This document shows positions 24,736-39,330 of a DNA stretch of 64,000 nt, piece by piece. Numbering within the stretch: position 1 is the first letter of the stretch; the number at the start of each line of letters is the position of its first letter. A model generated the notes under the pieces. It was not told the origin of the DNA. It saw only the letters and a list, made by a program, of their open reading frames with translations, and did not search any database. The translations under genes and the position numbers were made by a program. This stretch comes from Datnioides undecimradiatus (taxonomy: Eukaryota > Chordata > Actinopteri > Lobotiformes > Datnioididae). The DNA lies in assembly GCA_008933995.1 (NCBI GenBank), contig WARS01001868.1, positions 2,015,957 to 2,079,956 on the forward strand. The letters run 5' to 3'.

Positions 24736-26416
24736 TGTTAAAATATCAATTACCAATTATCAATTTGGTTATAAATCACTAAATTAACTGCACCATTTTC
24801 CATAAATTTCCATACAGTCCCTTAGACTTTGCTCTCAATAAAGCCCTTGTTAATAAACACAAATAGCAGGTATGCTAGTTAGCCTGCAAAAGAAATATCC
24901 TGCAGTATGTAAAAGTGGGGCAGTATAGCTTTAGCCTCTTTTCATTCCTGACACATTCTTTGGCATTCAGAGAGAATATTGACACAGGACCAACTTGGCA
25001 CCATCAGAAAGGCGCAACACACCAGGAAGTTAGTCCGCACCTGTGTGAGTATAAGCATAGAAGATGTACTGTATATACATACTGTAAGTGTGCGCACAGG
25101 TATGCAGGGGCTTAGATGTGTATGTGAGAGAAAAATTGGCTGGATTGGGTGCTGTGAAATTCCACCTTTCAAGCTCCTCCCTCCATAAACACTGGACCCT
25201 GACAGCATGTACAGTAGGAGAAACCCTTATTTTAAATTCCAGGCAAGTTTTTATTCAGTTTGCAGCATAATGAAATCCCACCTCGGTGTGCAATTCATCT
25301 CCTGATTAAATCCAACTGCAATTTCCGATTCACCACTTATCATCTGTCAAACAGAGCCACAATTCATTCTTATTCTGGACACAGGGCTCTGTATTGAATT
25401 TGGATTGGGCCACCAGAGACCTGGGTAGCCTAAGTGGAAACAGCAGGGCCTAGTGAAACCTGCTCTCTCTGGCATAAAATCAGTGTCCAGATTCCAGTGA
25501 TGCCCTCTGTAAAAGGACTTTATTATGCTCTCAGAATATGGACTAGACAAATATTTGGCTTGGTCATTATGATGCTGTATCCACTCCCCCCATGGAACCA
25601 GGTCCTACACCAGGCGCAGTGTTTCTGCATCCTAGAGATGGCTCACCCTACCTACCTACTGTCAGCCACTCTCTGTGTCCTCTTGACGCAAGCCGACTGG
25701 AAAGAAAGGGAAACTAAACACTGCAAGAAATATAATATATTCTTTCCACATTACCGGCGTATTGAGGGCCACCTGGGAATCATAACATATTAGTAGAATA
25801 TCTATGTTTTTGATAGCTAAAGAAGACCGGCGTTTCAACACTAGGGGGGCATTTTTGAGGAAGAGGTCCCGTCAGCTTTTGAATTACCCTGTAGCTCCTC
25901 AGTCTTCATCATTCTGACATAATTCAGAAGTGGTCAGGAAGTGTCACTCCCCTCAGACCCCCAGCTCCCTCCAAACAGATGGTCTTTCACTTGGATTTCT
26001 CTACTGCTCCGCAACTCCCCTCTATACCCTGACTCCCACTTTCCTGTCCACACACTCACACACGCAGATATCCCAGATTCCCCCAATGAACAGCTACAGA
26101 CATCCTTTTTCTAACTGTACTATTTCCCCTTGACAAGCAGCAGTGACATCCTCTATGGATGCATCTGTACATTTTAACGGAAGAGTCATTGATCGACACT
26201 CTAGCCCTGCCTCCCCAAATTAATTATTCAAATGAATAAACATCAAACATGAAATGTTTTCAGCAGAGTGCTTGATAAATAAAAACTCAATGTCCACTTG
26301 AAAAAAGTGCAATGATTGGACACCTGGTTGGCTAATACAGGTAAATACTGCTGCTTTGAGTACATTGGCATATGCACCATTTGTGTGTGTCTGTGTGTAA
26401 CCACACTGTGCACAGA

Positions 26417-26444
26417 AACTGTGTGTGTGTGTGTGCGTGTGTGA
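26417..26444 (+). repeat. TG microsatellite
   Basis: TG repeat with a GCGTG interruption in the gene-poor interval. It underlies the Thr-His runs of spurious minus-strand open frames. Confidence 0.9.
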
Positions 26445-29400
26445 ATTTCCACCGTTAACTGTCCTGTAAAGCAAAACTGTTCCAGGCCAGTGGCTGTGCC
26501 TAAGAATCGCTTTCAGATGGCCGTGATAGCGGGATATTATCCGACTCACTGTGGCCTCAGTGACTGCAGGAAATTGGAGAATTTTCCTATAGACACAAGT
26601 CAAGGGGCCATATGACCCCTGTGTCCACACCAGTGAGATAACTTCCTTGTCCGGACGGTGACACAAGCCTTCATCATTAGTATGGCCAACCTAAATGTTT
26701 CTTCTTATTAAAGAGACCCTAACCTGGAGTCAGCAAAATGTGGCTTACTGTACCTCTGTTAGCCTGAAGCACAGGGCTTCCCATTAATAGCATATCTCTT
26801 AGTTTTACAGATAAGTAGACTGTAATTTTTTTAAATCTGCAAAACAAGCCCGTAGGCAAACTGCCCTTGTCCGCCCCCTTAAAATGCATTTATTTCTGAA
26901 TCTATCGGCTTGGCTTCCCCTCATTAAAACCTCTGTAGGATAAGAAAGAGATTGAACAGATTTGGGATCCAGACATCCAAATTAAAAAACCTCCAGATAT
27001 GAAGGTCAGGAGGCTTTTACGTGCCACAGAGATCTCCAAGGTGAGGGGCTTGTTTTGGTGGGCAGATGTCCTTGTGCTCTTCCTTTTTACGTCCAGTAAA
27101 CCACGTACATGAAGACCAATGCTGGAGATAGATGGAGCACTGACTTTGCTGCCAATCTTAACTCCTTTACCCCCTCTTTCCTGCTCTTTCATACCTTCTG
27201 CTGGTTCTCCTATGACCCTACCTCTAACTCCTGCCTCTCATATGCCACTAGAGGAAGCCAAGTTTGGAGGGAAGAGAGGAAAAGCTTATCCTTTCTTTAA
27301 GTCCACCAAAACTCTCTCTGCAAAAGCCCTCAGGGCTATATAATAAACATTTCATTTCCTCTGGCAAGCAATAGGAAGGCTTATATGATGTAAAAGAGCA
27401 GAAATAGCGACTAAAAAATGCTTGTCATTCTGTGTTTCTCATGCCAGGTTCATTCCTCCAGTTGAAGGGCGTATGAAGAGGCTTTTCATTCTGAAGGACA
27501 TTTAGTTATCTTATTGCAGTGGGATAAAACTGCTTTATTTTAAATAGAGAAAATAAAAAAGGGCATGTTTTATTCAAAGAGATAGGTCCAAAAGACACAC
27601 AAAGACAGAACTGACCATCCATATTCAATTTAAAGTAGCAGAAAGTAAAAAGATCTTCCTTCCATTAGACCGTCATGGTCATAAACATGTGTCATATAAA
27701 TTTAGCCAGACCTTTCTGACCAACTATAATTGTTCCATTTGATATTACAAACGAGCTTGATGTGCTCAGTGTTCATCGTTTGACATTTGTTCCTAAAAAC
27801 TGTTTCAAAAGAGCTTTTGAAACTTTTAACTGTTATTAAATATTATTACAGAGTTTGGTTGGCCGGTGGGATTTTTCTGGATACTGTAAGTTTGTGTAGT
27901 TTTGCATAGAGTGAAGCCAAGCCACATTGCCCATAGTGGTGGAAATATATAAATCTATCCTTTAAGAAGGGGACTTTGGAGAGCTTTGAAGTAAGAGAAA
28001 CCTTCCTCTGTCCTTTTCCCCATTCATCTTCCATCTTGTTGACACCGAGATCCTCCCTCCATGTAGTTCAAAAAATATTAAAGAAACCACCCAATCCCAT
28101 GAGCACGCCTCTAGGTTAACTTAACAACCCTAAATTGTAACTTTGGAGCAAATATAAAAGGTATTTCCCATCAAATTCAAACAACGTGAACAGCAGCGAT
28201 TGAATCAAAAGCCAGAACAACTTGGGTAAAGTACAACAAAGCTTCCTCTTGTTAGCTATAATGATTTTTCAGACGCTCTCCTACAGTTCCATGACAATCT
28301 TGTATTTTCCTGAGTGTCATATATTCATTTGGCAACCTTTGCACGCACATTTAACATTTCCCTGCCTTTTGATGTGGGTATGGTGTAAGAGAGGGTGCTG
28401 CGTGAGTTGCGCCAAAGTGGGAGCTCTACGTGAATGTGGTGGCCCAAGGTGAGGTGTCAGTAAAATTGAGTTTGGCACCAGGCACTATATGAGGACTATG
28501 TCTGTGCTCAAGTCAGCGTCATTCAGGCAATAATGTATTAATGCTTTAATAAAGTATAGTAGCATTATATATAGTAGTAACATTACTGCCCGGCCTCCTC
28601 CCTTGCTAGATCACAGGGACCCTTCACACTCTTCCCAGACTGACGATTACGCTGTTGTTACACCTCCCCAGCCAAAATAAATAGGAGTAATGATAATACT
28701 TAGGTTTGCTGCGTATACCTGCAGTGTATTTAGGTATGAAAGACAGACAGCTTCCATGCTACTGCTGAACCATCACGCACCATGTGGGAAAGGTGGAGGA
28801 TAAGGCGAATATAATGTTTCCATCAGACTGTATGCTTATTTTCTTCTGGTCTAATAAGCACCCACTGCTGCTCTCACCCCTTAATTCTTAAGGTTTCTAA
28901 TCTGAGAGCTGCACTTTGCCCTTAGCTGCTTTCTGCACCCATCTCTAAGGTCTGATTGTTTTGTTATGTGGTCTCCATGTCCCCTGATCTCCATATCTAA
29001 TGATATCATCTTTTTCTTTGGATTGCCATGAAGTTCATAGTGCACAGAGAATACGCCCTTTGGTTGTCCTCTGTCTTCTCCTGTAGTGGTCTAAGTTCAT
29101 AGTTCATCAGATGGATGAAATTTCCTTGATATTAGTGATCGTCTAGTGAACGTCCCTGGTGACATTGGCAATACTTAATTTAATTTTCTCTGATACAGTG
29201 AATTGCAAAAGCTTTACACCTAACAGATTGAGTGACACCAAATTCATGGCTCCCAGATGACGTATCCTCACAGCTGTGCTAAATCACTGACCTTTTCTCT
29301 AGCGCAATCAGCAAGCTGATAGTTTTGATTGAGAATTAAATGCCTCTACATAAGGGACAATGCCTGAGGAAATGTCCGTGATCAGGAATTTATGGATTGC

Positions 29401-29486
29401 CCAGACAGTTCAATTAATTCCTGACACCTACCAAAAATCAAAATTATTTTGTTTTCTGTACTTTCAATCATTATTATAAACAATGC

Positions 29487-29526
29487 AACAATCATTATTT
29501 TCCTGCAACAATCATAATTTTCCTGT
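29487..29526 (+). repeat. 20-bp tandem duplication
   Basis: CAACAATCATTATTTTCCTG is followed directly by CAACAATCATAATTTTCCTG: two 20-base units differing at one position. It lies in the gene-poor interval with no link to a gene. Confidence 0.85.
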
Positions 29527-32500
29527 GCAATGCAAATGTGGTTAACCGCTTCATTAAATGGGACGGTAATGTTAAGCCGCCAAGATTCAAAGTCAACAAC
29601 ATTACATACAGCTGAGAAACAGTAAACCACATCATTGTTACCAAATCAATATCAGGATTTTAATGAACAAATGATGAGGGGTGTCAGGTATAGTAGGAAG
29701 TTAAATAGTAAATAGGATGTGAGATGTGATGCATTTCTAGCTGCTTGTATGTCACAGTCTCCATCCCGTAGTGTTCGGGTACTGATGCTGATCCCTGTCG
29801 CCATGGTTACTCAGTTTAGATTAATTCAAAGTGCTGAATTTAAAGTTTGACTTGAACTACCTAGTGCATGCCAATTGTCAGAGATCGTGGACACCTTGCA
29901 GCCAATCAGAATGAACCATTCAGCCACACCATGAGAAAAATGATGTAATGGATTTGTAATGGACATTTGGCACAGGTGTCAACATCAGAATATGGGATGG
30001 CATTCCCATTGTCCTTGGGTTTATGTAATTGAATTTAATGTAAACAGTGCCTGTTACAGTATAAATTAGCAGGTTAGCAGTGTCTAGTATTGTGAATGTT
30101 TGTGCATTTAGCTGATGCAACTCATGCAGCCACTAGCCGGGCTGTTAACTCTCGGTCTTATTATAGCGTGTTTCCTTAGAACTTACAGTACATTCCTAGA
30201 CAGCACTAAACCTTCTGAATGTTTCTTTCTTTCTTTTTTTAAAACCTTCTTTCTCTATCCCTTTTTGTGCTTTTGTTGTAAAATAAGGGAAGTATTTTCA
30301 TGTTGCCAGAGGAATGCATGAAGGCATGTCCTTGTGAGAGCACATAAATGATAATGATACAGCAGAATCTAAGCTTAAGGATGTAGAGACTCTGTGAGAA
30401 CGAAGGGAGGATTGCTGGGTGTGGAGGGTAAGCCCAGCGTGATGTGCCCACAAAGAAATCTGTAAAAAGGGACTGAGAGCTATCAGATTGGAGACTGATA
30501 AAATATTTTCGTTGATTAAAAGCACCATAATTGCACCAATTTTGTGGTGCATGTTTGACAAGTATTTTGTCTTTACAAAGGCATCTATTCCAAATATTTC
30601 ATCACCCCAATTCTGATAACCAGAGAGGTAATGTCAGCGGTCAGATCATTTTTGTTCCAGCTGAAAACATTATGATATAAAACGCACAAAGACTGTTTGT
30701 GTATGCCTGCAGTCCGCAAATTAAATCTGCATAATTTCCCTCTTGTAAAACATCGTTGAATGGTTTTATGACTCAATAAGTGTTAGAATCTGGAAATGAT
30801 CATTTTAAAAAACGCAGCATTAAAACAGATGCGAGCTTGGAGGCGAGTGGTACATCATCAAAAGATATAGGAAATAATTACGACACAGTATGAATAACCG
30901 CCTCTGTTGGGCAGAAAAAAGCTGCTTGTTCCATAACATCACTGTAACTGTAACTGCTTTTATTGCACATTTCCAACATCTTGCCTCACATTGTCTTCAT
31001 TGTGAGTTTTTGCTGGTTTCCACTTTCTCATCCAAGTGAACGGCACACGAGGAGGCGGTTGTTGGCCCTGTTTAATGAGCGGGGTTGATCTGAATTTGAT
31101 GTATGGTGACTTTTAAGCACATGCATTTGGGGTATACTGGCAATGAGATTCTGATTTCTTGCTATTTATTGACATAAGATGAGATAGTAACCAGGACATG
31201 GATTTAAGGCTTTCTTGGAGACACTTTTTTGGAAATGGAAATACAGGTTTTCCATGAATTTCAACTAAACATATATAATTAACTCTTATATGTGCCTGTG
31301 CTAGAATGCCTCCTCTAGTTTAGTTTTGTTTCTTCGCTCCCAGATGATTTATTTGGTGATCCCGACCTTTACTCTCATCATCCGCTCAAATGCATCCAGC
31401 ACTTTATGACCAGATACCAGCGAAAATACTGTTTTTCCCATTTGCCTCAGTACTCAGGCCCAACTGTTTAAAGCTAACATGTAGGAATAGTGCTAAACTC
31501 ACAAGCTGTGATGTGTTTGCTAACGTTTTCAGTAATAGCGGAGGCCATATAGATGTCAATTCTTCAGTGGATGACAATTGTATATATTGTGTTTTTCGTC
31601 CCATCAAATTTTCAGTTTTATCAGTATTTCCCCTTAAAGTACAAAGTAGTCAACATTTCTTGGAAATGAGCAAATAATGACAGCAGAACAAAAAACAAAG
31701 AGTATTGTGGAGTCTATGTTGTCGTTGCCTAGCAGCAGCGTTATCATGATCTTAACCACCTGAAAACCAAGTGTATCATGTACATTACTTCCCATGGCAC
31801 GACTTTAAGGTCGTGGGAACATTTTAAGGCAGAAGTAATATCTCTGGTGATTAGTGAACACAATGGAACATTTAGCTAAGAGCTAAAACAAAGTGAGAAT
31901 TGGACATTCACCAAGAGGCCCAGCACACAGCACTAGATGAATGCTGAGGAAGCTCCGTAACTGCTGCATGTGTAAGTAAGCAACTGTTGTGCGAACAAGT
32001 CTGCCATATCAAATCACTTACTGCAGGTTAAAGATGATGTACTCCAATTTAAACTGATGGACTAACAATTTTCACATAGCCACCAAATTGCACCACAAAA
32101 ATGGAATTAGCAATTACTAGAATGAGGGTGTGAATTATGAGTCCTGCTTTCCAAATATTACAGTCATTATTTAGAGTGTGAAATATTACACACACACAGG
32201 TGACCACAAACGTGACAACTGAATCACAAGGTTAATATGCATCTTCTCGATGTGTGAATAAGCATAATCTGAGAAAATAACAACGTGCAGTTCTTAAGTT
32301 GTTCTTAATCTGCATTTTCCTTGTTGGCCTCTTTCTCACGTTGAGTACTTTGCTGCAGAGAATTAAAAATATGATTTAATGAAGTTCAAAGCATTTCCCT
32401 TTTATTCGACACTTCCTCGCCTAGCTTTCACAGTCTGTCTGTGGAGGTTTAACCCCCTCGATCTCAGGCAGTCTGGTCTAACCTCTGGGATATTTCAAGA

Positions 32501-35500
32501 CATGACATCAGCCACCACTGTGATCCTCTACTGTATGGTGATAATATACTATGTACAGTTAAAGAGTGAATGGGTCTGCGTGGAAAAGCAGTGTCCACGC
32601 TAATGACAGACAGCGTGAATCTCCCTCAAACAAACAATCCCTCAGAGCTCACGGCTTGCTTTGTGTCGGACTGGACTCCCACTGCACACGGAGCCATGTT
32701 AATCTGCGGCTCTGGCGCATGTGACTGACTGTAGCTGGGGTGACTTATACTTACATTGAATACAGTCTCTATGTGCCTCTGTTATTTCTGTGGGAGGGAG
32801 GGAGCCATAGAGACGGGCCATTCCAGTGCCATTTCCAGTGGCAGTGAACGAACGCTGGCCCTTTTGCAGAACAGGAGGCTGTGAAACTCTTAGAGCTCCT
32901 TGCGTGTTCGAGTAAACACCCTCTTTTGGTCTGGGGCCCCTCCAAGGGTCAATACACTGTTACATCACAAAAGCTGGATTCATGGTTAGTTGCTCCAAGG
33001 TCTAGAGGAGGAGAAGAAGGGCACTGTGCTGCCTCTCATGTGCTCTTTGTCACTTTTTTATGAATATCTTATGTAGCTATCTCCTCGCATCGTTATTCTC
33101 GCCCCTCTAATCTCTCCCGCTCTTCCTTTCTAATTAAATGGATTTCTTATCTTTCATTTTATAAGGCTCCCTCCTCTCATTCATACCAATTTTGCCAATG
33201 CTGTTGCACTCCTCCTTTCCTGTCTTTTCATTTTTAGCACAACACACGCCCTTTTCTTTCTGTCTTCTATTTTTTTCCCTGGATTCAGGTAAATGAAGGC
33301 TCTGAGAGAGGGTTTGGTCACTGCGGCCGCTGGCTGCCCACACCACAATGTTTAAATGCACAAACCCTTAGGTAGAGGTGGAAGTGTAGGATGTGTGTCC
33401 TTTGTTGACCAACAAACCCGCAGCGTCACAACCAGAGTTTCAAACTTAGAAACTTAGAAACCTTCTTTGTCTGAATCTCCTCTGAATGTTTTATTTTAGG
33501 AAAACTTTGACAACTGGGATATCAGTGAGGAAAATCGAGCAAATCGAATGAAAATATTTAAGTGTATATTTCATTTTCATATGCCTGAACCCAGATCAGA
33601 CTGCAAATGCTCATGTAGAGGATGAGAGTGATGGGCCTATAGAGGAACAATGCTACCTCTGGTGGTCGCACGTGCACAATGCATGCTGCAGAATCAGTAA
33701 TTTAAGGTTTAGATACAAGGAAAAGATCTGGATTTGTGCAACTTAGGACAGAACATATTGTAAAGTGATTTCTGGAATACCAAATGTTATTTTGCTGTAC
33801 AGAATATATATGACCTAAAACACAGAGAGGGAAGAAAAATTAATATTTCCACAACAAGGAGCGACCAAACAAATGCAATTACATAATCCCCCCGTACATG
33901 GAGAGCACTTGTTACAGAAAGTCTAATAGTCAAGAGACAGCGAGAAAATTAGTAGCTAGCAACAGCCTACTATATTTTTCTTTGAGCATATACAATAATT
34001 AACTTTATATATACGTTCCCAAACCCAATGCTTAGCCATCCCCAGCTGTGTATTTTTGGAGCTTGCAACCAGGCGGAGGCCACTGTCATTTCCCAACAAG
34101 GACTCAGTCTTATGCAGCCTTGTCTCATATGAGGCCTCCTGGCTTAAACCGCCACACTTGTCCCAGTAAACCAAACCTTAATGACAGGCTTGTCTAAAGC
34201 TGGAGTCTGTAAAAATGCTTCTGGGCACTTCTATTTGTCTATGTCTATTTCCTATATCTTCTGTTCTGAGTTTATGTGTGCTTTTCTTCACTATTCATGC
34301 TTTTTTTCTTTTTCTTTTTTCTTTTTTTCTTTTTTTGCTTCCGGTTATGGGAGAAAATGTTATTTCAGCTGTGAAAAAACTGGCATTCGGACATTCGTCC
34401 CGTGCTGTTTCAGGTTCTAGCAACTGAAATAGAAGATAAGCGTGCAATTTATAAATTTGATTTCGCTCCTTCCTTCTCTCAGAGGCAGGCAGGATGCGAG
34501 CTCAACTGAAGTCCCAGTGGGGCCCTGGTTTTTTCCTCCTTTTTTTAAGGCCTATTTTGAATGGGGCCTTTCTACAAAACTCATTAATATCATAGTACAG
34601 TCACACCTATATTCGCTAGCTGAACTTCCTGCAGAAATCCAAACAGGTCAGAAAGAGACAGATGGACTTTTGAGAATTCCCCGTGTTTGCCTCCCACTAG
34701 AACAGCAGGCCTGTGTAGGGCCAGGGCTCTGCCTTATGAAGGGCACTCACTAAGGCATCACTGAGACTCGTTTCACTGAAAACATCCATCAAAAGGCTTC
34801 ATTTAACTAGAGATGAAAGATGAGCCTTTTAACTCCTTCCTCTACCCTAAGCCTGGCCTGTTGACTTTCTCATCTGTTTACGTTCCGACACATAAACATC
34901 GAAAGCACCTTCTGTATAAGAGGCTCCTCCCCTCACATGATTAGCGATAGTCTGCATGGAGTGGAGGAATGCTTGCTCTGATCTGCACAGGACACAGTCA
35001 ACTGAGGGAACGTGCATGTCTGTACGTGTTCATATAAAGCAAACAGCAGCATTACTATTGGTCAAGTGTGCATTGCTTCAATTCCTGGACTGATTTCCTC
35101 GACAGTCGATATTTCTGCATGTGCTTGTGTGGGTACAGTATCATATCAGCGAAAAAATGGTGTGCCAGTAAAGCTCTGACGTCAAACTCTCTTAAATGGC
35201 TCTCATCACGAATGTGTAATAAGACAGCAAAGGATGACGCACAAAACAAGTGCAAAACACGTCTCATTTATGTGTTAAAATCTGCATTTAATTATATTTC
35301 ACTTTGCACGCAAGGACGGGAAATGGCCACAGAGAGGCCTCCCTTTCATGCATGCTGCATTTAGATCATACCCGAATGATATGACTTAATGTAATTGCAG
35401 CTATGGTGTCGTCCTTGAGCAAGCACACTGAACCCTAATTTCCCCAGTACCCTGAATGGTATCTGCTGTAAATGAGCTTTTGATAAAGCCGTTGCAGCCC

Positions 35501-38500
35501 GTTTACATTTATTTATCCGTTAAACCACATAAAGAAGACAGAGGGTCAGTGTCGCAACCCCTCAAAGTGTTTCCTCTATTAAGAGTCAATAGACCTAACA
35601 TTGCATTTACTCTCATGGTCAGTGTAGCCACAATGCACTGCTCACTCCTGCAGAGAGGCGTCAGATAATCGGATGACAACCTATTCAGACTCTAATGCAC
35701 ATGAAAATACAGGTACAATAGGTTGTCACCAAATTATCTAAATCCCTTCAGCTATCCTACGGTAATTTCATTGCACATCATAATATTATTTATGATAATT
35801 TGGGTGCACAAGGTGTCAATCAGTTGCGGACAGATGAGGTTAGGTCTGATCCAGAGACTTTTCACTGATCTCCACAGTCTTGTGCTATGATTAAATTTCC
35901 CACCGAAAACTAAATATCATTTGCAGCAACAGCTATGAATTTCCAGATTATAAATTGAATGGGTTGTAATGTTACATTGTGTTATGTTAGCCGTGTAGCT
36001 GTGTTTTCCTCTGCAACATGTAGCAGTTGCCATGTGGAAATATTTTGGCACAGCACGATCGTAGCCCTTAGGTGGGGAAGGATGTTACTCAGAGAAACGA
36101 TGCAATCATTAACAGACAGACATGTGACATGAAATGAAGGCTCTTCTCTGAATGAAACGAGAACATACAGTGTCCAGCATATTCATAAAATCTACTGCTT
36201 TGTACTTAAAAGGGTGTAGCTCTTCCTGCCATTAAAGGACTATATTCAGGCTGCCACGGGGTATGAGGGAATGCATGCGGCTGCGTCTGCTGCACCCACA
36301 CTGTATGTATAACACAAACTGCAAACATGCATCAAAGGAAGTGGCACCCCTGAGGCAAAATATAACACCCCCTGCTTTGGAAGACACACTGCTCACACAC
36401 GCACGGCCACATTTTTATATTCAATGATATATAATCAACCTAGGATGCCTACTATTTGTCCTTGTATTTCTCTGTTGCAGAACATTGTATTTCATTGCTC
36501 ATCAAGCTATGCAAGCATACACGCTGACTCCGAGCCCCACAGATCAACATTCGTGGTCCTCTACCTGAGATGCCACACCTCAGTGTTCAACAGGTTCACA
36601 GTTTGTGTTTACAGACAGCTCTCAGCTTCCAAGTTTCAGCGGGAAATGACTGAAACAGACAAATATAACAACAGGGTGGCGTGTCTACAGTTGAGTAACG
36701 TGCACAGACATTGGCAGTCTCCAAGAACATGCATTCAGTTGTGTTCCCGGACCATGCCCCGGAGATGAACTAACAGTTTGTGGATTAAACCACAGAGAAC
36801 TCCTTCACTTAAACACACTTCAGCGCTTCATGGTACATCTTTGGCTAACCTCATGATAAATATAAAGACACAAAAGCTTACAGACTTTTTTACACTCTCA
36901 AAAAATCTGAAGTGAAAGATTTTGTGCACTGGCACCTGAAGCGATATCAGCTGGACTCACATTTGTTTTAGATATTTAAAAAAGAAGCCATAATGCATGA
37001 AAAAGCCTTATAAACTTGTGCATTCATGGATCTGTCTATCTTCTGGTACTGTCTTGTGTTTTCTGGGGGTGTGACAATTTCTTTAAAACATATTTTTACA
37101 TTTTTTTTTGCAGGGCCTTTTTGCTTTTATTTGCAATTAGATGGTTTAGAAATTGAGTGAGCTTTGCAGTCTGTTCCCCAAGTGTCCTTCTCATGTTTAG
37201 CCTGCTTTTGACATGTTGACCCAAACATCATAACAGAAATTAAGAAGAAATAATGAGAGAAATGACCTATTAAATGACTACTCTGGCAACTTTAGTGAAG
37301 TGAAAAATCAGGTCCTACTTTTCCCGTAATTCAATTCAACAGCATCTTTTAATCGACCCTCTCTGATGGATAAAAGCACACATCTTTTTAACATTGTACA
37401 CCCAATTTGCAACACTTCTTCTTATAAATTCAGAGTCTCCTAAGCCATGATAACCCTAATGACATCATCAGGGTTGACGATGTCGACATCGACAGGACTA
37501 TTGTCTCAGACTTTGGAAAGCTTCCTTCAGAGAAACAGAGGCCATTGTACTAAGACTGTTTTTACAGGCATCTCAAATAAACTGATCTTTATGTGTAAAA
37601 TAGGCGGAGTGGCCCTTTAACAAACTATTTTCCCTGTAGTGGCTCGGCTGCTATGGATGAGAGCCAGATGAGATGAGTGAAGACCCTTTGACCAGACAAT
37701 AGGGATGCACACACAGCATTCTTTACATAGCAGCTGACCAGCGAGGAGTGGACCGGGCTACAACATCAAACCGGACCCTAAAACATCGCTGGAGCCACAG
37801 GACTCTTCTCATGGTGCCAGCATCACACTGGCACTTGCATGCCGGCCTGTCTATCCATCCAGCTGTCTGTCATTGCATGTCTGGGTGTTTGGATGCAAAC
37901 ACACTGTGAGAAAGACAGCCGTGAAAGTGGGGAAGCATCTCTCAGGATTAAAAGAAGAAGAAAAGAGAGACAAAATAAGAGGGTTATAACAAGATACAAT
38001 AATCCCAAAACCAGTTCACTGGCACCTGATCCAACAAACAGAATAATGTGGTACAAGTATAGAGCTTGCATAGCGGAGCACACCAAGTCAGAGCTATCAT
38101 TACAGAATAGTTGCTTCTCTTTCCCAATAAGAGACAATGGACTTCCATTTTAGCACAGACAGTTTTCTTTCTCAAGCTGCTAGCATCCACTGAAAGCTGA
38201 AAAGGAATCTCAGTAAAAGAAAATTACAAACACAAGATAAAGCTCTGGCAGGAAGACCAATAAAAAGTATTATAAGACACCCAATGATATAATGTACAGA
38301 TAAAAGACACCAGTAAAACCCGTTGACCAGCAGAAGCTGCGAGCCGCGGTGCTGTGAAACCTCTGTCTGCAGCTCGCAGTCAGAGAGCAAAAGCGGCTTA
38401 CTGCAGTGTGTCTCACGTCTGGCTGGTTTAAAGTCCTCTCTGAAACAAAACTCTATTCAGGTCAGATTAAGATCACATTCTGTGGGAGGACAATGGGACC

Positions 38501-38865
38501 ACTGATCTGGGTCCAGCAGAAATAGAGAAGATTGCTTCACTGACCTTAGCTTGAGATACACTTTCTTCAAGTCACTGTTGCTACAAAGCAACCAAAGACA
38601 GAGTTGGAGACACTTAAGGTAAATCGTCAATCCACAGGCTTTTTGGGTAATAAGAGTGAAGGCATGCTTATCAGTTAAAACGCTGTTTTTTGATTATATG
38701 CATTATAAAGCTGGAGATTGGGTGTAACACAAACATTGTTTAGTATTTTAGTTCGTGACAACAATACCCCTTCAGCTTTTCAGTGGGTTGTTTATGCTCT
38801 GCAGCGCATCTCAAGTGACCACAGGTTAGATGCTCTGCAGGAGCGGCTCTTCAATTATTTAAAGG

Positions 38866-39330
38866 AGTAGTTTGACATTTTTTGTAATGCATTTACTTGC
38901 TTTCTGGCGGGAAAGTCTTGCATGTTCATGAAATATAAAGCTTAGCCTGGTACGTGGAGTTAGCTTAGCTCTGCCCAGTGGTTACAAAAGCCTCTCCAAT
39001 TATATCTTGTTTGTTCAAACCATACGAAGGCTGAAGTTTAAAATGTCAATTTGTTATTTGACGTGATGGTGTGTTCTGGACTATGTTATGTCACTTGTCA
39101 GGCAACCAGTGGAGACTCAAGGGAAAAGAACCCTTCACATAATCATCCAATTTAACAGTGAATTATCATTTTGCGCTTGGATTTTGTATAGATTACACAA
39201 ATATGCTAAGCTAACCATCTGCAAGCTGCAACAGATTCGCCGATAGGAAATGAGAATGTCAAACTTTTGTCAAACTCCTGCTCTTCCTCCAGGATCGACA
39301 AACCAAATGTGAGCAACTGACTTCAGTAAG
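38866..39330 (+). repeat. Interspersed repeat, family C
   Basis: Starts with AAAGGAGTAGTTTGACATTTT and contains TTAGCTTAGCTCTGCCCAG, TATATCTTGTTTGTTCAAACC and GGCTGAAGTTTAAAATGTC, in the order I remember for a very common percomorph repeat. A fragment of the same kind may lie at 42889-42960 (GTGCTGGACCATTTCTTGAC). The call relies on recollection plus the weak internal match. Confidence 0.65.

Noticed and set aside
25434-25793. 119-codon open frame on the plus strand in the gene-poor interval
   Set aside because: I looked for transferase, lipocalin or zinc-finger motifs expected from neighbouring human genes and saw none.
31797-31814. Imperfect palindrome CACGACTTTAAGGTCGTG
   Set aside because: It is short and isolated, with no neighbouring gene or second copy; likely chance.
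33651-33675. Third possible CTCF site (CTCTGGTGGTCGCACG, minus strand)
   Set aside because: It matches only about 12 of 15 consensus positions and misses the GGC core.
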